DNA from: JBKEDH01 sp047975295
GTDB taxonomy: Bacteria; Bacteroidota; Bacteroidia; Flavobacteriales; Flavobacteriaceae
Assembly (NCBI GenBank): GCA_047975295.1
Contig: JBKEDH010000061.1
Coordinates: 1 to 21,791, forward strand
Direction of reading: 5' to 3'
Length of the DNA: 21,791 nt
Positions 14,876 through 21,654 of the stretch are shown piece after piece. Each line of letters opens with the position of its first letter. The first letter of the stretch is position 1. The position numbers and the translations under genes are program-made. The notes below the pieces were generated by a model that saw only the letters and a list, made by a program, of their open reading frames with translations, did not search any database and was not told the DNA's origin.

Positions 14876-17800
14876 TTATACGGTTACTATTGTTATAGTC
14901 TTATCCACATACACCAAGATTTTGTGTTTTACTTTAAAGTCCATAGTTTCCAGTATAGCTTGGTAATCCCAAAGTTGTTGCTTATGTTTTGGCAATATGG
15001 CACCGGTTTTGTAATCTATTATAGAAACATCGTTATTGTTGATAACCAAACGATCTGGACGTAAAATTTTACCATTTTTACCTATAATATCGCGTTCGGT
15101 GTATATGGTATTTTTTGGGGAATAGAACTGTTCTAACTCGGAATGGTTAACTATTTTTGATATGAGTATCTTTAATTTATTGCCCTGTTCTTGATTTATG
15201 GTCGAAGATGCAATATATTCATTTACTGCCAAATCTATATCGGTTTTGGTTATAACCTTTGCCATAATATCGTGGATGAGATTTCCTTTTTCTATGGCTT
15301 CCTCTTGCAAGGTATTCCAAAGTAACCCTGCTTTTGTTACAATCTTTATGTTATGTGATTCTTTTGGTGTTGAAATAAATTCACTTTGCAGAACAGTTTC
15401 TACCGGTTTTTGTTTTGGTTTTTCAGCACGTCTTTGTTCTCCAAACTTATATATTGGTTGTTCTTCGGTAAACGCATTTTTATGTTGGAGATAACTAATA
15501 AGTAAACCAGCATAAGTATTGGTATTAACTTCGCCTTTTGCCGAAATATCTTTTTTCGATATAATATGGATTTGTTCGACAGGGCGTGTTAATGCAACAT
15601 ACAGTAAGTTAATATTGTCCAATTCCTGTTCGGTACGGTGGCGATTGTATATCTGTTGTCCTATTTCGCCAAAATATTCAAAATCTTTGTTGAAATTTAA
15701 CAAGGTATTCGAGAAACCATTGTAAATATCGCTATTTACGGGAAACCATTCTTTGGGTTCCTTTTCTTTATAGATATCCAAATCGGCATAAGGAAAAACA
15801 ACAACGGGAAATTCCAGTCCCTTCGATTTGTGTATGGTCATTATCTGTACGGCATCCATTACGTTGGGCGACACAATGCTTAAACTGTCCTTTTTTTTAT
15901 CGAAATATGCTAAAAAACTTGAAATATCGGAGCCTTTTTTATGGGAGAATTCCAAAACCATGTCTAAATAAAACTGGATATAGGCGTTCGATGTTTTTAC
16001 AAGGTTAAAATCCCGAACAAGTGTTTCGGTTAAATCGTAAAGCGAAAGTTCTGCAAGGATTTCGTAATTTATAAAAACATTATTTTTTTCGAAACTTTTA
16101 AACAGTTTGGGTAGTGTTAAATTTAACCGGTCGGTAAAATAGGGGTGTTTATTTCCAATATTAAACAGTATTGTTAAATAGTTTAACACTTCTATTTTAA
16201 TTTCGTTGTTTTTGGGTTGTGTCAACAAGGTTAACATATTGTTTAAAAACAGAACCTCGGGCGAATTATTTAAAAGTAAAGTTTCTGAAGAGACGATATC
16301 GATCTGTTTCTCGCTTAAAAATTTTGCTATGGCCACCCCTTCTTTTTTCTTCCTTACCAAAACACAGATATCTCCCAAAGCATAGCCATTGGTTTGGCAT
16401 ACCTCAATGGTATTTAAAATGCTTTGGCAATACAGTTCGTCTCTATCATCGTCTTGGTTTATATCTAAAAATGTAATCTCGACATAACCAGCTTCCTGTT
16501 TGTTTATTTCTTGTTCCGATTTTTCGTATAAGTCCTTGTATGTATCGTTGTTAAACACATTTTGAGATAAAAACTTAAAAAAGGCATTGTTAAAACCTAC
16601 TATTTCCTTAAAACTCCTAAAGTTTTTGGGCAGATTTTTTACTTTCTTTTCTACATGAAACGGATTATCGTTGTTAAATAGACCCATAAATTGCTCGGCT
16701 TTGCCACCACGCCAGCGGTAAATGGCTTGTTTGGCATCACCAACCAGCATGGCCGAACCATTTTCGGTCGAGAGGGAATTGCCCAGCAAAGGGCTTAAAT
16801 TTTGCCATTGTAATACCGAAGTGTCCTGAAATTCGTCGATAAAATAATATTTAAATTTTTCGCCAATACGCTCGTATATAAATGGGGTGGGTTGGTTTTT
16901 TATTTCGTTACTTATTATGGCATTAAATTCCGAGATAAGCATTTTGTTCTGTTCGGTTTTTAAGGACTCTAACTCGTTATTAATAGCATTTAAGACCGAT
17001 AAGGGTGTGATGTTCCTATAAAAAGCCTTTAAAAATTTAAGGTGAAAAACAGCATTTTTGGTACTGGTAAAAGCTACCGCCAATTGTGGCTGCATTACCT
17101 GTATGGTTGTGGCTATATGTGGTGTAACCCGTTTTGGGTAAAGGACCCCCGAATGGATGTTTTCCTGCCATTTACTGCCAAACGATACATCGAATTTTTT
17201 GTTGGATAGGTTTAGGAAATACTTGGGCAAATACCCCGATGAAAAATCGTTAAATGCCAAGCCGGCATTTTCAATTAGGTCGAGTGTTGCTTTAGCAGTT
17301 TTTATAATAGAGCTTTCGGTTTGTTCAATTTGGCCTTTAAGTGTTATTTTTAAGGTTTTAAAATCGAGCAGCGTTTTGCCTTTAAAGCTGTCTATAAAGG
17401 CAATATCGTTTTCGTTAACAAGTAATTTTGCTATTTTGTTAAAATCCAAACTAACATCCCAACTTTTATCATCATCGGCCTTTTCTATAGCAAAATCGAC
17501 CAAAATACGGGTAAGCATAGCGTCCGTTCCTGCTTTGGCAATTAAGCTATCTACCGCTTCGTTTAAAAGCACGTCTTGATCTAGTTCGACTTCAAAATTC
17601 AATGGTAATTTTAAATCGTGTGCAAACGTGCGTATTATACGGTGCATAAAACCGTCGATAGTAGAAATATCGAACGCCGCATAATTGTGCATTATGGCAT
17701 CCCGTATTTTTTTTGATTTTTGGTAAAGATTCTCGGGCGCAATGTTAAGTTCGTTGCAAATATCGTTAAACATATCGTTGCTGGCCGTTAAAATGCTTTC

Positions 17801-18001
17801 TTCCGAAAACGTTTTTAAGGTATCTACAATACGTTCTTTCATTTCGGCAACTGCCTTATTGGTAAACGTAATGGCAAGAATACGTTTAAATTCATCTGAA
17901 AAACCCGATTTAAAAAGGATTTTGAGGTATTCCTTTACCAAAGTATAGGTTTTGCCACTGCCCGCCGAAGCATTGTATATGGTAAACGGTTTTTGAGACA
18001 T
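14876..18001 (-). CDS. addA: AddA-like UvrD/Rep-family helicase-nuclease
   Basis: A 1041-aa protein with all superfamily 1A helicase motifs: Walker A ASAGSGKT (11-18), ITFTNKAVAEMKERI, FIDEFQDTSVLQW (Asp-Glu-x-x-Asp at 389-393), MLVGDAKQAIYRWRGG, TIHKSKGLEFPVVVFP and LLYVALTRP. A RecB-type nuclease closes the chain: PDR (Asp983) and IIDYKTG (996-1000). The start is ATG 17999-18001 (MSQKPFTIYNASAG), eight residues before the helicase fold. Forty in-frame codons upstream to 18121 are not convincing and would run into the sodA promoter. With the AddB-like protein it forms a two-nuclease AddAB-type complex that resects double-strand breaks for RecA-dependent repair and degrades foreign linear DNA. 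Unusually, ompA lies between the two subunit genes. Confidence 0.92.
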   Translation of the reverse strand: MSQKPFTIYNASAGSGKTYTLVKEYLKILFKSGFSDEFKRILAITFTNKAVAEMKERIVDTLKTFSEESILTASNDMFNDICNELNIAPENLYQKSKKIRDAIMHNYAAFDISTIDGFMHRIIRTFAHDLKLPLNFEVELDQDVLLNEAVDSLIAKAGTDAMLTRILVDFAIEKADDDKSWDVSLDFNKIAKLLVNENDIAFIDSFKGKTLLDFKTLKITLKGQIEQTESSIIKTAKATLDLIENAGLAFNDFSSGYLPKYFLNLSNKKFDVSFGSKWQENIHSGVLYPKRVTPHIATTIQVMQPQLAVAFTSTKNAVFHLKFLKAFYRNITPLSVLNAINNELESLKTEQNKMLISEFNAIISNEIKNQPTPFIYERIGEKFKYYFIDEFQDTSVLQWQNLSPLLGNSLSTENGSAMLVGDAKQAIYRWRGGKAEQFMGLFNNDNPFHVEKKVKNLPKNFRSFKEIVGFNNAFFKFLSQNVFNNDTYKDLYEKSEQEINKQEAGYVEITFLDINQDDDRDELYCQSILNTIEVCQTNGYALGDICVLVRKKKEGVAIAKFLSEKQIDIVSSETLLLNNSPEVLFLNNMLTLLTQPKNNEIKIEVLNYLTILFNIGNKHPYFTDRLNLTLPKLFKSFEKNNVFINYEILAELSLYDLTETLVRDFNLVKTSNAYIQFYLDMVLEFSHKKGSDISSFLAYFDKKKDSLSIVSPNVMDAVQIMTIHKSKGLEFPVVVFPYADLDIYKEKEPKEWFPVNSDIYNGFSNTLLNFNKDFEYFGEIGQQIYNRHRTEQELDNINLLYVALTRPVEQIHIISKKDISAKGEVNTNTYAGLLISYLQHKNAFTEEQPIYKFGEQRRAEKPKQKPVETVLQSEFISTPKESHNIKIVTKAGLLWNTLQEEAIEKGNLIHDIMAKVITKTDIDLAVNEYIASSTINQEQGNKLKILISKIVNHSELEQFYSPKNTIYTERDIIGKNGKILRPDRLVINNNDVSIIDYKTGAILPKHKQQLWDYQAILETMDFKVKHKILVYVDKTITIVTV

Positions 18002-18051
18002 TGTTTTTTTTGAATTTTTGGACACAAGATAAAAACTATTGATGAGTTGAT

Positions 18052-18075
18052 AACAATTAATTATTCTTAATTGTT
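18052..18075. promoter_or_regulatory. Perfect 9-bp inverted repeat between addA and sodA (possible operator)
   Basis: AACAATTAA (18052-18060), a 6-nt spacer, TTAATTGTT (18067-18075). It lies in the 140-bp divergent region and ends where the -33 element of sodA would be expected, 21 nt before the sodA -7 box. The position fits a dimeric regulator binding site. AT-richness makes chance palindromes more likely. Confidence 0.4.
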
Positions 18076-18096
18076 CTGTTTTTTTGTTTTTATGCG

Positions 18097-18104
18097 TAAA
18101 TTTG
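18097..18104 (+). promoter_or_regulatory. sodA -7 promoter element TAAATTTG
   Basis: TAAATTTG matches the Bacteroidetes -7 consensus TAnnTTTG and lies 37 nt before the sodA ATG, giving a leader of about 30 nt. No TTTG stands at the ideal 19-nt spacing; T-rich sequence with TTG at 18071-18073 is the nearest. The weak -33 could mean activator dependence or repression through the palindrome at 18052-18075. Confidence 0.5.
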
Positions 18105-18141
18105 AAACAGAGAATAAACACTAATTAAAAATAAAGAAATT

Positions 18142-18750
18142 ATGGCTTTTGAATTACCGAAATTAGGATATGCGTACGATGCTTTAGAGCCCCATATCGA
18201 TGCCCGAACCATGGAGATACACCACAGCAAACACCACCAAGGATATACCAATAACTTAAACAATGCAATAGCAGGTACCGATTTGGAAGGCAAATCGATT
18301 AAGGATATTCTTACCCATTTGGACATGAACAACAAAGCCGTACGGAATAACGGTGGCGGGTTTTACAACCACTCATTGTTTTGGAACGTTATGAATCCGG
18401 AGGGTAAAGGCTATTTATCTGGCGAGTTAAAGGATGCTATTATTGAAGCTTATGGTACTGTCGATGCCTTTAAAGATGCTTTTAGTAAAGCTGCTGCAAC
18501 ACAATTTGGCTCGGGTTGGGCTTGGTTATGTGTACATAAAGGTGGAAAAGTAGAGGTTTGTGCTACGCCAAACCAAGATAACCCATTAATGCCGAACACC
18601 GGCTGTGGCGGAACCCCTATTTTGGGAATAGATGTTTGGGAACATGCCTATTATTTAAATTACCAAAACCGTCGTCCGGATTATATAAACGCATTTTTTA
18701 ATGTAATTAATTGGAACGAAGTAGAAAAGCGTTACGCTGCTGCAAAGTAA
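18142..18750 (+). CDS. sodA: Superoxide dismutase, Mn type (Fe/Mn family)
   Basis: A 202-aa cytoplasmic enzyme converting superoxide to hydrogen peroxide and oxygen. Metal ligands are His27 (in MEIHHSKHHQGY), His77 (in GGGFYNHSLFWN), Asp164 and His168 (in GIDVWEHAYYLNYQNRRPDY). Gly in GGGFYNH and Gln in PNQDNP occupy the positions that in manganese enzymes are Gly and Gln, so Mn is the likelier metal; cambialistic activity cannot be excluded. Length is normal and there is no signal peptide. It diverges from addA and is followed directly by a strong terminator hairpin. Confidence 0.96.
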   Translation: MAFELPKLGYAYDALEPHIDARTMEIHHSKHHQGYTNNLNNAIAGTDLEGKSIKDILTHLDMNNKAVRNNGGGFYNHSLFWNVMNPEGKGYLSGELKDAIIEAYGTVDAFKDAFSKAAATQFGSGWAWLCVHKGGKVEVCATPNQDNPLMPNTGCGGTPILGIDVWEHAYYLNYQNRRPDYINAFFNVINWNEVEKRYAAAK

Positions 18751-18760
18751 GAGAAGTAAA

Positions 18761-18813
18761 ATTGTATAAAAAAGAGGTTATCCCGAAAAGGGATAACCTC
18801 TTTTTTATACAAT
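18761..18813. terminator. 24-bp perfect hairpin after sodA (bidirectional terminator)
   Basis: Arms 18761-18784 and 18790-18813 are perfect reverse complements over 24 bp with a GAAAA loop. The core is AAGAGGTTATCCC/GGGATAACCTCTT, flanked by A-run and T-run, so it works as an intrinsic terminator in either direction. It ends sodA transcription 11 nt after the stop and would also stop minus-strand transcription arriving from the accessory tract on the right. Confidence 0.93.
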
Positions 18814-18869
18814 CAATTTAAATAGTTAATTTTTTAAGCTCTACCAATAAGTCTTAGTAGGCAAATTCA

Positions 18870-19087
18870 GCCATAGATAGCAACGAATAAGCAAGATGTT
18901 TAACGGTTTACGTGTAAAAGCAGTAGTGGATTTGGAAGCGAGAACTTTCGGTTTAGCACTAACATAAGCTACTTGCGATTTTTGTTTTGTGAATTCCATA
19001 AAATAAAAAGGAAATTGCAAGTAGCGACTAAAAATGCAGAAACTTTGAATTAGGTACTTAAACCGCTATTGCTTATACACATTGTTG
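18870..19087 (-). repeat. Spacer element A: ~210-bp non-coding imperfect palindrome
   Basis: This fills most of the 344-bp gene-free stretch 18751-19094; no ORF of note is seen. Outer arms: ATAAGCAA (18887-18894) and CGGTTTA (18904-18910) pair with TAAACCG (19059-19065) and TTGCTTAT (19069-19076). An inner stem GCTACTTGC (18968-18976) / GCAAGTAGC (19017-19025) is perfect and extends inward through T-rich/A-rich flanks with a few mismatches. Read in the direction of the neighbouring minus-strand gene it begins GCCAACAATG, like spacers C and D. It borders the lipoprotein gene on one side and the sodA terminator on the other. Confidence 0.6.
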
Positions 19088-19760
19088 GCAAACGTTACTG
19101 TTCTAATATAGGTTCCCAAATATTTTCTTTAATTACTCCTGAGTTCCCTGTTTTTACCAATTCCAAAATAAAATTCTCTAATGAAACTTTACCATGTCCC
19201 ATTCCAAGATGCATAACATTTAAGGTTCGCATTGTCATTTTAATTACAGGAGTTAGGCTCATTTTCCACTTTCCTGATTCATTATTAAAGATAAATATAA
19301 ATGTTTTACTCGTACCCTTTAATTTAATAATTGCTTTTGCTTTATTATTCTTTATTTCCGAGACCTCTACAAATTCCAACGAATCCAAGGAGTTCTTACC
19401 TATCATTCCATTATCAATGGCATAGGACAAAAGAGATTTTCCATCCATGCCTTTTATTGAATCAGGAAGTATCTTATTTCTTGCTTGTAGAATAATGTAA
19501 ATACTGGCATAATTCTGTTTAAGAATAGTGTGTTTTTCTGAATATTTTACATGTTCAAAGATTTTTTTGTAGTAATCTATAGTATTTTCATCAAGATACT
19601 CAACGGCTTGTTTTCCATTGTTTTGAAGCAAATTTTCTGAATATAAATTAAAACAGGATTCAATTTCTTGTTTGTCTTTTTGAGATGAACACGATAAAAA
19701 AGTAACAAATAAGAAAGTATAAGCGATAATTTCTTTCATAGTGTCAAAATTGTTTGCCAA
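19085..19760 (-). other. Cassette-like unit 1 (lipoprotein gene between complementary ends)
   Basis: On the plus strand TTGGCAAAC (19085-19093) and GTTTGCCAA (19752-19760) are exact reverse complements. They lie 1 nt past the stop and 12 nt before the start of the gene inside. The arm is private to this unit. In integrons the first bases of a cassette pair in the same way with the R'' box of its own attC. The boxes here do not match RYYYAAC/GTTRRRY strictly, so the assignment is tentative. Confidence 0.45.
19095..19739 (-). CDS. Hypothetical lipoprotein
   Basis: A 214-aa protein of unknown function. The N-terminus MKEIIAYTFLFVTFLSCSSQ is a lipoprotein signal peptide with Cys17 in the lipobox FLSC, followed by a polar linker. 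I chose ATG 19737-19739 because it puts the charged residue and hydrophobic core at the very N-terminus; the seven-codon extension upstream would run into the unit's left flank. The mature part has a helical start (ESCFNLYSENLLQNNGKQAVEYL) reminiscent of NTF2-like or DUF4878-type lipoproteins, then strands such as NKAKAIIKLKGTSKTFIFIFN. I do not recognise the family with certainty. The stop lies 1 nt from the complementary end of its cassette-like unit. Confidence 0.8.
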   Translation of the reverse strand: MKEIIAYTFLFVTFLSCSSQKDKQEIESCFNLYSENLLQNNGKQAVEYLDENTIDYYKKIFEHVKYSEKHTILKQNYASIYIILQARNKILPDSIKGMDGKSLLSYAIDNGMIGKNSLDSLEFVEVSEIKNNKAKAIIKLKGTSKTFIFIFNNESGKWKMSLTPVIKMTMRTLNVMHLGMGHGKVSLENFILELVKTGNSGVIKENIWEPILEQ

Positions 19761-19767
19761 TGGTCTC

Positions 19768-19885
19768 GGCTATGAGTAGTTGCATGGTTGGTTTAGCGTT
19801 AAATTTAACAAATACACACCAAACTGAAATCCGTGAGGATTTTCAGAAGTAGGCGAGAACAAGCAATCACTTATGGCCATTGTTG
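19768..19885 (-). repeat. Spacer element B: 118-bp imperfect palindrome, family with C
   Basis: It lies between the lipoprotein gene and the 199-aa gene. Outer arms GGCTATGAGTAGTTGC and GCAATCACTTATGGCC pair imperfectly, and an inner hairpin GAAATCC/GGATTTTC sits in the middle. It shares sequence and length with element C (20760-20874): starts GGCTAtgAGTagTTGCaTGGtTGG versus GGCTAaaAGTtgTTGCgTGGgTTGG, both have TACACA inside, both end with a GCAAT-ACTT block then GCCATTGTTG. Confidence 0.65.
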
Positions 19886-20514
19886 TAGTGCGTTTTTTAT
19901 TCACAAACAGTTGCTCCTTTCAATATCTGTGCAAATATTCTCCAAGTTGGAGTTTCAGCTGTTGTATCAAATTTCATATTCTTGTAATATCCGTCAATAT
20001 CCTCCGCATATGAAGCTATTCCATCTATAAAACTGTCAATTCTTTTGGCTTCCCAATTTTGTCTATCAGTTTTATATTCTTTTAGTAAATCTTTAGCAAA
20101 TTCATAAAATGATTTTCTATCCGTAACCATTAAAGTGCCGTCATCAATATTTTCGTCATTTTTTACTTTGTAATAATATGGATATTTGGAAATGTCAAAA
20201 GGGTCATTCTCTTCTCCAAATTTATCTTCAATCTCTTTAGGTAAATATTGAGGTAATACTTTGTAATAAATTTCACTTATTATAGAAAAAGCTCCTGCAT
20301 CTTTATTTCCTAGATAGATTTCAATATCCTCTATTGTTGGATAATGCATTGGTTGGTGAAAAAATCTATTAAACTCTTCAAAGGTTTTATAAATAAGCAT
20401 AAAATCTTTCAACTTTATTTCAATTGTATTTTCAGAATCAATTGAGTTAAGTCCAAATTTAATTTGCTCATTTATTTCCTTCGATTTTGTATTCATTTGG
20501 CAATGCACTACAAC
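19882..20514 (-). other. Cassette-like unit 2 (199-aa gene between complementary ends)
   Basis: GTTGTAGTGC (19882-19891) and GCACTACAAC (20505-20514) are exact 10-bp reverse complements on either side of the gene, 5 nt past its stop and 8 nt before its start. The arm sequence differs from that of the neighbouring units, as expected if each pair belongs to one mobile cassette. The right-hand end borders spacer D and the left-hand end borders spacer B. Confidence 0.5.
19897..20496 (-). CDS. Hypothetical protein, possibly DUF7660-like
   Basis: A 199-aa soluble, acidic protein without signal peptide. I use ATG 20494-20496 (MNTKSKEINEQ); the longer open frame up to 20544 runs through the unit's end and spacer D and is unlikely to be coding. 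The C-terminal region (WEAKRIDSFIDGIASYAEDI, then PTWRIFAQILKGATVCE) resembles small DUF7660-type proteins, which also end in a W...F-x-x-x-L...Y/CE pattern; this is from memory and unverified. The function is unknown; proteins of this kind are often found near polymorphic toxin immunity genes, but no toxin is visible here. The gene has its own flanking complementary ends and no obvious partner gene. Confidence 0.75.
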   Translation of the reverse strand: MNTKSKEINEQIKFGLNSIDSENTIEIKLKDFMLIYKTFEEFNRFFHQPMHYPTIEDIEIYLGNKDAGAFSIISEIYYKVLPQYLPKEIEDKFGEENDPFDISKYPYYYKVKNDENIDDGTLMVTDRKSFYEFAKDLLKEYKTDRQNWEAKRIDSFIDGIASYAEDIDGYYKNMKFDTTAETPTWRIFAQILKGATVCE

Positions 20515-20586
20515 GGTCCGGTGTATAGCTTCATTACAGAACAATCCGCAGGATTATTCCTGCCTTTGCCCAAAGATAGTTCATTG
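20515..20586 (-). repeat. Spacer element D: 72-bp structured spacer
   Basis: It lies between the 199-aa gene and the 49-aa ORF. Read with the genes it begins right after GCCAAC with AATGAACTATC and ends ...CGGACC before GTTGTAGTGC. It contains a perfect small hairpin GCAGGA-TTAT-TCCTGC (20548-20563). It is shorter than spacers A-C and shares only the AACAATG opening with them. Confidence 0.45.
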
Positions 20587-20752
20587 TTGGCTTTTAGTAC
20601 TTTCTTTTCCGTTCGGCTTTGGGTTTTGTTTCTGCTTTTTTTTCCGTAAACCGGCTAAATTCCCCGAAACTATTGAGAAATCCATTTTGGAAATCCCTTT
20701 TTTCAAATTCGAAATCCGCCAGTTTTCCAACGTTTTTCAGCATTAAAGCCAA
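20587..20752 (-). other. Cassette-like unit 3 (49-aa ORF between complementary ends)
   Basis: TTGGCTTT (20587-20594) and AAAGCCAA (20745-20752) are reverse complements at the two ends of a 166-bp unit almost entirely filled by one short ORF. It lies between spacers D and C. The tight fit of ORF and ends mirrors the two larger units. Confidence 0.45.
20594..20743 (-). CDS. Small basic protein, 49 aa (hypothetical)
   Basis: ATG at 20741-20743 to TAA at 20594-20596 gives 49 residues. The sequence begins MLKNVGKLADFEFEKRDF, has a phenylalanine-rich middle (NGFLNSFGEFSRF) and a strongly basic tail (EKKAETK, KAERKRKY). No domain is recognised. The start is 1 nt from one complementary end of the unit and the stop overlaps the other, the same layout as the larger neighbouring genes. 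GC content looks higher than in the two neighbouring accessory genes. The ORF could be a real small protein or the accidental reading of a dispersed repeat; comparison with copies elsewhere would tell. Confidence 0.4.
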   Translation of the reverse strand: MLKNVGKLADFEFEKRDFQNGFLNSFGEFSRFTEKKAETKPKAERKRKY

Positions 20753-20759
20753 AGGTTTA

Positions 20760-20874
20760 GGCTAAAAGTTGTTGCGTGGGTTGGTAATTGTTTTTGTAAA
20801 GATACACAAGCAATAGTGTTATTCAAAAATATTCTAAACAGGTAAGAAGTAGCAATTACTTTTAGCCATTGTTG
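20760..20874 (-). repeat. Spacer element C: 115-bp imperfect palindrome, family with B
   Basis: Arms GGCTAAAAGTTGTTGC (20760-20775) and GCAATTACTTTTAGCC (20852-20867) pair with 2 mismatches in 16. It is a second copy of the family of element B (118 bp), in the same orientation. Read with the minus-strand genes it begins GCCAACAATGGC. It forms the main part of the 282-bp gap 20744-21025; the other ~140 bp (20885-21025) are AT-rich with no structure I can support. Confidence 0.65.
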
Positions 20875-21025
20875 GCAATTGGGCTTTATGAACTATTTAA
20901 CTTTATTTTAACCTGTCATCATGTTTTTTGTCAAAAAAATTAAAACTTAAAATTATACTCTTTGAGGTTATTTTTTTAATTATGAAGTGGTTTAAACTTT
21001 TTCAATTGGCTAAAAAATACTGTTT

Positions 21026-21520
21026 TTACCATTTAAAGTTATTTGTATGGATTGCGCATAAATCTTCATTTTCTATTTCTAAAAACGAAAAATCAATATA
21101 GCTGTTTTCAATATCGTTTTTATCAATATATATGTTTGTGTATTTTTGCAAATAGAATTTTATGCCTAACCATTGCCCATCAACAGATAATATTGTTTTA
21201 AATATGTAATCGTTATTTTTATAATTTACAGGGATGGTTAGTTTACTTTGATACTTTCTTTTATTTTTAAAGTTGTAATATCTTTTTGCGTTAGTATTTT
21301 GAGGTTTTGTTTCATTACCGTAAATATCGACAATAACTTCTCTTTCCCAAGTATGATGTTTTATATTGATTGTTGATAAATCAATTTTTACAATATCAGC
21401 TTTTTGTTTAAATAGTGCTACCCATTTAAGTCTTTTTTTCTTTTCTTTTTTTTTAGAAATAAGATTACTTAAACGGATAGCAGTAATTATTATTAACAAA
21501 GGTATAAAAATGATTTCCAT
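21026..21520 (-). CDS. Hypothetical membrane-anchored protein
   Basis: A 164-aa protein starting with one hydrophobic segment (MEIIFIPLLIIITAIRLSNL) followed by a very basic stretch (ISKKKEKKKRLKW), which predicts an N-out/C-in membrane anchor with the rest in the cytoplasm. The remainder is beta-rich (SKLTIPVNYKNNDYIFKTIL, then GQWLGIKFYLQKYTNIYI). I do not recognise a family. It lies downstream, in gene direction, of the partial gene at the right edge (134 bp gap), and spacer C follows about 150 bp after its stop. Unlike the three units to its left, I find no complementary partner of the GTTGGCAATTGG box upstream of its start. Confidence 0.7.
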   Translation of the reverse strand: MEIIFIPLLIIITAIRLSNLISKKKEKKKRLKWVALFKQKADIVKIDLSTINIKHHTWEREVIVDIYGNETKPQNTNAKRYYNFKNKRKYQSKLTIPVNYKNNDYIFKTILSVDGQWLGIKFYLQKYTNIYIDKNDIENSYIDFSFLEIENEDLCAIHTNNFKW

Positions 21521-21654
21521 GTTTGCTATTTGATTGCAAAAAATAATTTTCTATTAACTAATTTGTTAAATTGTTATTTTTAGAGTCTGTCTATATTTTT
21601 AAATATTGGAACATAAAATAAAGTTGATACATTTTCAAGATAAAATAGAATATA

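Noticed and set aside
14775..14966. Plus-strand ORF of 63 codons after addA
   Set aside because: It overlaps the 3' end of addA on the other strand, has no recognisable features and no promoter; the 14656-14875 gap otherwise holds only the ompA promoter.
18002..18121. N-terminal extension of AddA by 40 codons
   Set aside because: The Walker A motif lies 11 residues after the ATG at 18001, as in homologues; the extension runs through the AT-rich divergent promoter region.
20497..20544. Longer start of the 199-aa gene (16 extra codons)
   Set aside because: These codons read through the complementary end and spacer D; the internal ATG 8 nt inside the unit fits the layout of neighbouring units better.
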